A stretch of 10,035 nt of DNA from positions 1 through 10,035 of the forward strand of contig SKHL01000228.1 in NCBI GenBank assembly GCA_007116995.1, in the 5' to 3' direction. Under the pieces are notes generated by a model, which did no database searches, was not told the DNA's origin, and saw only the letters and a program-made list of their open reading frames with translations. Source of the stretch: Limnochordia bacterium (lineage in GTDB: Bacteria; Bacillota; Limnochordia; Darwinibacteriales; DTU012). The position numbers and the translations under genes are program-made. Shown here in pieces: positions 6,684 through 10,035 of this stretch (positions are counted from its first letter, which is position 1; every line of letters starts with the position of its first letter).

Positions 6684-6690
6684 CCTCCCC
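6684..6690 (-). promoter_or_regulatory. Ribosome binding site of the RDD protein gene
   Basis: GGGGAGG on the minus strand, eight bases before ATG 6675. It decides the start in favour of the 159-residue form. Confidence 0.8.
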
Positions 6691-6748
6691 ATGATTTAGA
6701 TTTCGCTTCCTTCGTCGCAGGTTACCAAAACCTACACAATATAGTAAA

Positions 6749-6777
6749 ATCATACATTCATTCAGCAACAATGTCAA
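6749..6777 (-). promoter_or_regulatory. Sigma-A type promoter of the RDD protein gene
   Basis: On the minus strand TTGACA (6777-6772) is followed after 17 bases by TATGAT (6754-6749). The match is 6/6 and 5/6 with ideal spacing. Transcription would start near 6742, giving a leader of about 67 bases before ATG 6675. Confidence 0.78.
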
Positions 6778-6945
6778 CTACTTTTAAAAAAAGTCTGAAT
6801 TATTGAACGGGCTATTCCATCCCTTTTCTTGCTAAACATGGAAGGATATGCTTCCCACTGCTATATGATTGTGTCCATCATGAACATAATTCCCAATAAA
6901 CGCGCGGAGAACTCAATCGCTTCTTCATTGATGAAAGTGCTAATC

Positions 6946-8394
6946 CTATTCTCTCCAAAAGTCAGGAGTAAGCAAAATAAACAGAGTAAAGAGCTCTAAT
7001 CTACCTAATAACATAAAGAAGGATAAGACAATTTTACTAGGAGATCCAAAAAACGAATAGGAATTTCCCGGTCCCACCAATCCAAATCCAGGACCAATAT
7101 TTCCTATTGTTGCAGCAACAGATGTTGTTGCCGTAGTAAAGTCTAGGTTTTCCAGTAGCATCATTAGTAAACTACCGAAAACAAAAATAATCAAGTAGAG
7201 AAAGAAAAACCCAATTATATTTCTCTCTACTTCATTCGAAATTGTCTTTCCATCAACTTTCACTGGAATAAATGCGCGAGGATGAAGCACCCTAGATATC
7301 TCTCTTCTTACTAGTTTAAACAAAATTAAGTGTCGGATTATTTTTATCGACCCTGCTGTTGAGCCCGCAGATCCCCCTACGAACATAAGAAATAGAAGTA
7401 TTCCTTGACTAAATTTCGGCCAAAGCTCGTAATCGGCCGTTCCATAACCAGTGGTAGTAACAAAAGCGCTTACTTGAAACAAGGCTTGCCGAAAAGATTC
7501 AAATAACGAGACATAAACCTTTCCATATACGTTAAAGGTGATTAATGTAACTGCTACTGCTACAATAGACAGGTAGAGCTGTAGTTCAGAATTACGAATA
7601 ACTCTCTTCCATCTCCCTTGGTATACTTCATAGTAGAGGGAGAAATTCACACCCGCTGCTAGCATAAAGATGGAAATCACGAAATAGATATACGTACTGT
7701 TGAAGGCTCCTATACTGTCATTTCTAGTAGAAAACCCTCCAGTTCCCACCGTGCCAAACGTATGAACGATAGCATCATAAATAGACATGCCCCCAAAGTA
7801 CAATAGCAGAGTCTGTATCACTGTCACGACTAGATACACACCATATAGTATTTTCGCTGTATCTTTCATTCTTGGTGCTAGTTTCCCTGCTGTTGGTCCT
7901 GGAGTTTCAGCCTTGAAAATCTGATATCCGCCAACTCCAAGAGCTGGCAAAACCGCTAAAGTTAGCACAATAATCCCCATACCACCAAGCCAATGAGTAA
8001 AAGAACGCCAAAATAATATACCACGAGGCAATACTTCTATGTTATCTAGAATGGTTGCCCCAGTGGTAGTTAGTCCTGATACAGATTCAAAAAAAGCGTC
8101 GACTAGAGAGGGAATACTCCCGGAAAGATAAAAGGGAAGCGCCCCAAAAAGGGAAATAAATACCCACCCTAAGGCAACAATACTAAGAGCTTCTTTAGCA
8201 CGAATTGCTTTAGACTTTGTAGGCATGAATAAAGCAATGGGAAATCCTACTATCACCAACACTACAATAGTAATAAAAAAAGCCAAGGTGTCGGTTCCTT
8301 TAAAGTATAGAGATATCGCTAATGGGGGTAAAAGCGCTATGGCTTCAAATAACAGCAGACTACCGAGGACTTTTACGATTATGCCATAATTCAT
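6946..8394 (-). CDS. trkH: Potassium uptake protein TrkH (membrane channel subunit)
   Basis: A 482-residue polytopic membrane protein, the usual TrkH length. Four pore-loop repeats are visible: SGLTTTGATI (residues 106-115), TFGTVGTGGFST (212-223), VTTTGYGT (312-319) and ATIGNIGPGFG (428-438). Each provides the filter glycine. Between repeats 1 and 2 is LAVLPALGVGGYQIFKAETP, and after repeat 3 GGSAGSTAGSIKIIR, both typical of TrkH/TrkG. It forms the K+-translocating dimer gated by the cytoplasmic TrkA ring. The start ATG has AAGGGG about eight bases upstream and lies inside the end of trkA: the genes overlap by 35 bases, suggesting translational coupling. I see no convincing terminator in the 168 bases between its stop and the RDD promoter region, only short weak hairpins such as GGAAG/CTTCC at 6840-6855. 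Confidence 0.95.
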   Translation of the reverse strand: MNYGIIVKVLGSLLLFEAIALLPPLAISLYFKGTDTLAFFITIVVLVIVGFPIALFMPTKSKAIRAKEALSIVALGWVFISLFGALPFYLSGSIPSLVDAFFESVSGLTTTGATILDNIEVLPRGILFWRSFTHWLGGMGIIVLTLAVLPALGVGGYQIFKAETPGPTAGKLAPRMKDTAKILYGVYLVVTVIQTLLLYFGGMSIYDAIVHTFGTVGTGGFSTRNDSIGAFNSTYIYFVISIFMLAAGVNFSLYYEVYQGRWKRVIRNSELQLYLSIVAVAVTLITFNVYGKVYVSLFESFRQALFQVSAFVTTTGYGTADYELWPKFSQGILLFLMFVGGSAGSTAGSIKIIRHLILFKLVRREISRVLHPRAFIPVKVDGKTISNEVERNIIGFFFLYLIIFVFGSLLMMLLENLDFTTATTSVAATIGNIGPGFGLVGPGNSYSFFGSPSKIVLSFFMLLGRLELFTLFILLTPDFWRE

Positions 8395-9751
8395 TTAATA
8401 TACCCCTTTTTCTAGAGTGAAGAAGTTTTTCTAGCGTCGCAAGCTCAGAGTGCAAACAAAAAACGATTACTCGATCTCCAGAGGAAATTTTAGCACTTCC
8501 ATCTGGAATTCGCACATCACAATCATGAACTATAGCACCGATGATAATTCCTTTTGGTAAACGCAGTTCTGTAAGAGGCTTGTCTACAATTTGCGAGTCC
8601 TCCTGTGCGATTACCTCTAAGACATCGGCCTGACCTTGCAATAGTAGTGATAGCGAAACCACTATTCCTCCTTGAACAAATCGAAGAATATCTCCAGCTA
8701 CAATCAGCACAGGATTAACAGCTAGATCAATACCAAGCTGTTCAATTATGGGCACATAGTTTGGACGACTCACTTTCGCTATTACCTTACTGATGCCTAA
8801 CTTTTTACCAAGTAAAGCTAAAAGTAGATTTTCCTCATCAAGTCCTGTCATGGAAATAAGTGCGTCCATTTCATCACTCTTCTCTTCAGCTAGCAGATGG
8901 CGATCCGTTCCATCGCCATGAATAACTAAAGCACCCTTCAAGTTTTCAACAAGATATTCACATCGTGCTCTATCTTGTTCTATAATCTTAACTTGAATAT
9001 TACTCTGCAGTAATCTATGGGCTAAGTGATACCCAGCGCGACCTCCACCTAGAATCATGACGCGTCGAACAGGATTCCTTCTGATTACAGCCCCAAATTG
9101 TTTAGAAAAATTATTAATGGGCTGCCGTTTGCCAATAACATAAATAACATCACTCGATTGTAACAGACTCTGTCCATCAGGTATGATTGTTTCATTATCC
9201 CTTAATATAGCTGCAATCAGCGTACCCTTGGGTAAGTCTAGATCACAAATGCGATTGCCTGCTATTCCTTTTAAACTACGCACGCGAAAATCAACCATGA
9301 TCACTCTGCCTTGGGCAAAGTTCTCCACATGAATGGAGTATCCCTTTAAAAGATACCGAGCAACTTCCTTGGCCATTTCTAGATCGGGATTGGCAATATA
9401 ATCTACATTAAAGTTCTTTTTAAGCATGTCTAATTGGTTGCCATATCCAGGGTTACGCACACGGGCAATTACCTTTTCACACCCTAGCCTCTTTGCTAGA
9501 GAGCTTGCTAAAATATTTATCTCATCACTACTAGTCACTGCAATGAATAAGTCGGCTCTTCTCACATTTGCTTGCTCTAACACAGATACCCATACTGCAT
9601 TACCCTCCACCGTTAGAACATCAAGCGTGCTAGCTACATTCTCCAAAGAATCCTCGTTTATATCTATAATAGTGAGGTTGGTCTGCTCAAGCGAAAAAGA
9701 TTCCGCTAGCTTATACCCTAATTTACCAGCACCAGCTATAACAATATTCAT
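8360..9751 (-). CDS. trkA: Trk system NAD-binding regulatory subunit TrkA
   Basis: A 463-residue cytoplasmic protein made of two tandem RCK units. The first Rossmann fold has GAGKLG (residues 7-12) and the ribose-binding acid at Asp30; SDEINI and the NPDLEMAKEVARYLL helix follow, then a TrkA_C domain at about 140-210. The second unit begins with VMILGGGRAGYH (231-242), has HGDGTD at 279-283 and NPVLIVAGDILRF, then a second TrkA_C domain at about 372-440. This two-unit layout and length match the long TrkA form (about 458 residues) rather than the single-unit KtrA. It binds NAD(H)/adenine nucleotides and gates TrkH. The start is supported by GAGGT about ten bases before the ATG. It precedes and overlaps trkH by 35 bases. 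I found no c-di-AMP riboswitch-like element in the 233 bases upstream, and no promoter better than TTGTCA-17-TTTATT on the minus strand near 9858-9830. Confidence 0.96.
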   Translation of the reverse strand: MNIVIAGAGKLGYKLAESFSLEQTNLTIIDINEDSLENVASTLDVLTVEGNAVWVSVLEQANVRRADLFIAVTSSDEINILASSLAKRLGCEKVIARVRNPGYGNQLDMLKKNFNVDYIANPDLEMAKEVARYLLKGYSIHVENFAQGRVIMVDFRVRSLKGIAGNRICDLDLPKGTLIAAILRDNETIIPDGQSLLQSSDVIYVIGKRQPINNFSKQFGAVIRRNPVRRVMILGGGRAGYHLAHRLLQSNIQVKIIEQDRARCEYLVENLKGALVIHGDGTDRHLLAEEKSDEMDALISMTGLDEENLLLALLGKKLGISKVIAKVSRPNYVPIIEQLGIDLAVNPVLIVAGDILRFVQGGIVVSLSLLLQGQADVLEVIAQEDSQIVDKPLTELRLPKGIIIGAIVHDCDVRIPDGSAKISSGDRVIVFCLHSELATLEKLLHSRKRGILNELWHNRKSPR

Positions 9752-9932
9752 CTAGAATCTACCTCTTTTTCCATACTGTAATTTAGTCTTCTAAATCTAC
9801 ATTTGTACGGAGTAGCCGTTCTCCCAATGCGAATAAAACTCTATGTGTCGCTATTGACAAACAGCAAATATACCTCCCGTTTTTATTCTATAACTACTTC
9901 GTTAAGAAGATTGCGAAGTCCTGTATTGATAG

Positions 9933-9964
9933 TTAAGCCTACCACATAAATGTGGTAGGCTTAA
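9933..9964. terminator. Hairpin, probable terminator of the gene at the right edge
   Basis: TTAAGCCTACCACA (9933-9946) pairs perfectly with TGTGGTAGGCTTAA (9951-9964) around a four-base loop, giving a 14-bp stem. It lies about 20 bases after the stop of the partial minus-strand gene. The T-tract is poor on the minus side and slightly better on the plus side (TTAATGTTTT), so the direction is uncertain. Confidence 0.65.
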
Positions 9965-9984
9965 TGTTTTACTTCACTCTTCTA

Positions 9985-10035
9985 TCACTTATTAACAAGT
10001 TCATCCAAAAATCCCGGTACGACGGGCGTCGCTGC
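9985..10035 (-). CDS. C-terminal fragment of an unidentified gene, cut by the window edge
   Basis: The minus strand is open from the window edge to a TGA at 9987-9985 and encodes 16 residues, AATPVVPGFLDELVNK. The composition is protein-like and a hairpin follows the stop, as expected for a gene end. The fragment is too short to name. It would lie upstream of trkA on the same strand, separated by 233 bases. Confidence 0.5.
   Translation of the reverse strand, partial: AATPVVPGFLDELVNK

Noticed and set aside
6676..6777. N-terminal extension of the RDD protein to ATG 6777
   Set aside because: The extension overlaps the -35 and -10 hexamers, and a strong ribosome binding site marks the internal ATG 6675.
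9426..9755. 109-codon plus-strand ORF
   Set aside because: Antisense to trkA, without family features.
9752..9932. Possible riboswitch upstream of trkA
   Set aside because: I looked for c-di-AMP (ydaO-type) features and long stems and saw none; only short imperfect repeats are present.
1..10035. CRISPR arrays, tRNA or rRNA genes, insertion sequences
   Set aside because: No regularly spaced repeats, no cloverleaf with a recognisable T-loop, no transposase-like protein and no terminal inverted repeats were seen on either strand.

Overview
The window looks like chromosomal DNA of a low-to-medium GC anaerobic Bacillota (Clostridia-like) organism. The basis is strong GGAGG-type ribosome binding sites, close matches to sigma-A promoters, A/T-flanked intrinsic terminators, and protein types common in that group (split transketolase, TrkA/TrkH, RDD protein, bacterial tocopherol cyclase homologue). 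I cannot place it to genus from sequence alone.

Left block (1-3143, plus strand, the first two genes visibly AT-rich): the C-terminal subunit of a split transketolase, cut by the window edge; a one-cysteine member of the Asp/Glu racemase superfamily; and a sulfatase with no signal peptide. Together they look like the tail of a carbohydrate catabolic operon, possibly for a sulfated or sulfonated sugar, but the substrate is not shown by the sequence. A 14-bp stem hairpin with A and T flanks (3266-3304) separates this block from the next and can serve both converging transcripts.

Middle block (3315-6138): on the minus strand, a tocopherol cyclase family protein followed by a GpsA-like glycerol-3-phosphate dehydrogenase, probably co-transcribed. 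Divergent from them is a 177-codon plus-strand ORF that fuses the front of a response regulator receiver domain, in frame, to the back of a histidine kinase ATPase domain. It reads as the scar of an internal deletion across a two-component gene pair.

Right block (6196-10035, minus strand): trkA and trkH, overlapping by 35 bases, encode a potassium uptake system. Downstream lies an RDD-family membrane protein with its own well-formed promoter (TTGACA-17-TATGAT). At the right edge are a short hairpin and the last 16 codons of a further minus-strand gene.

The observations most worth checking are the receiver/kinase deletion fusion, the tocopherol cyclase plus GpsA-like pair, the transketolase/racemase-like/sulfatase cluster, and a perfect consensus promoter lying across the start codon of the racemase-like gene.
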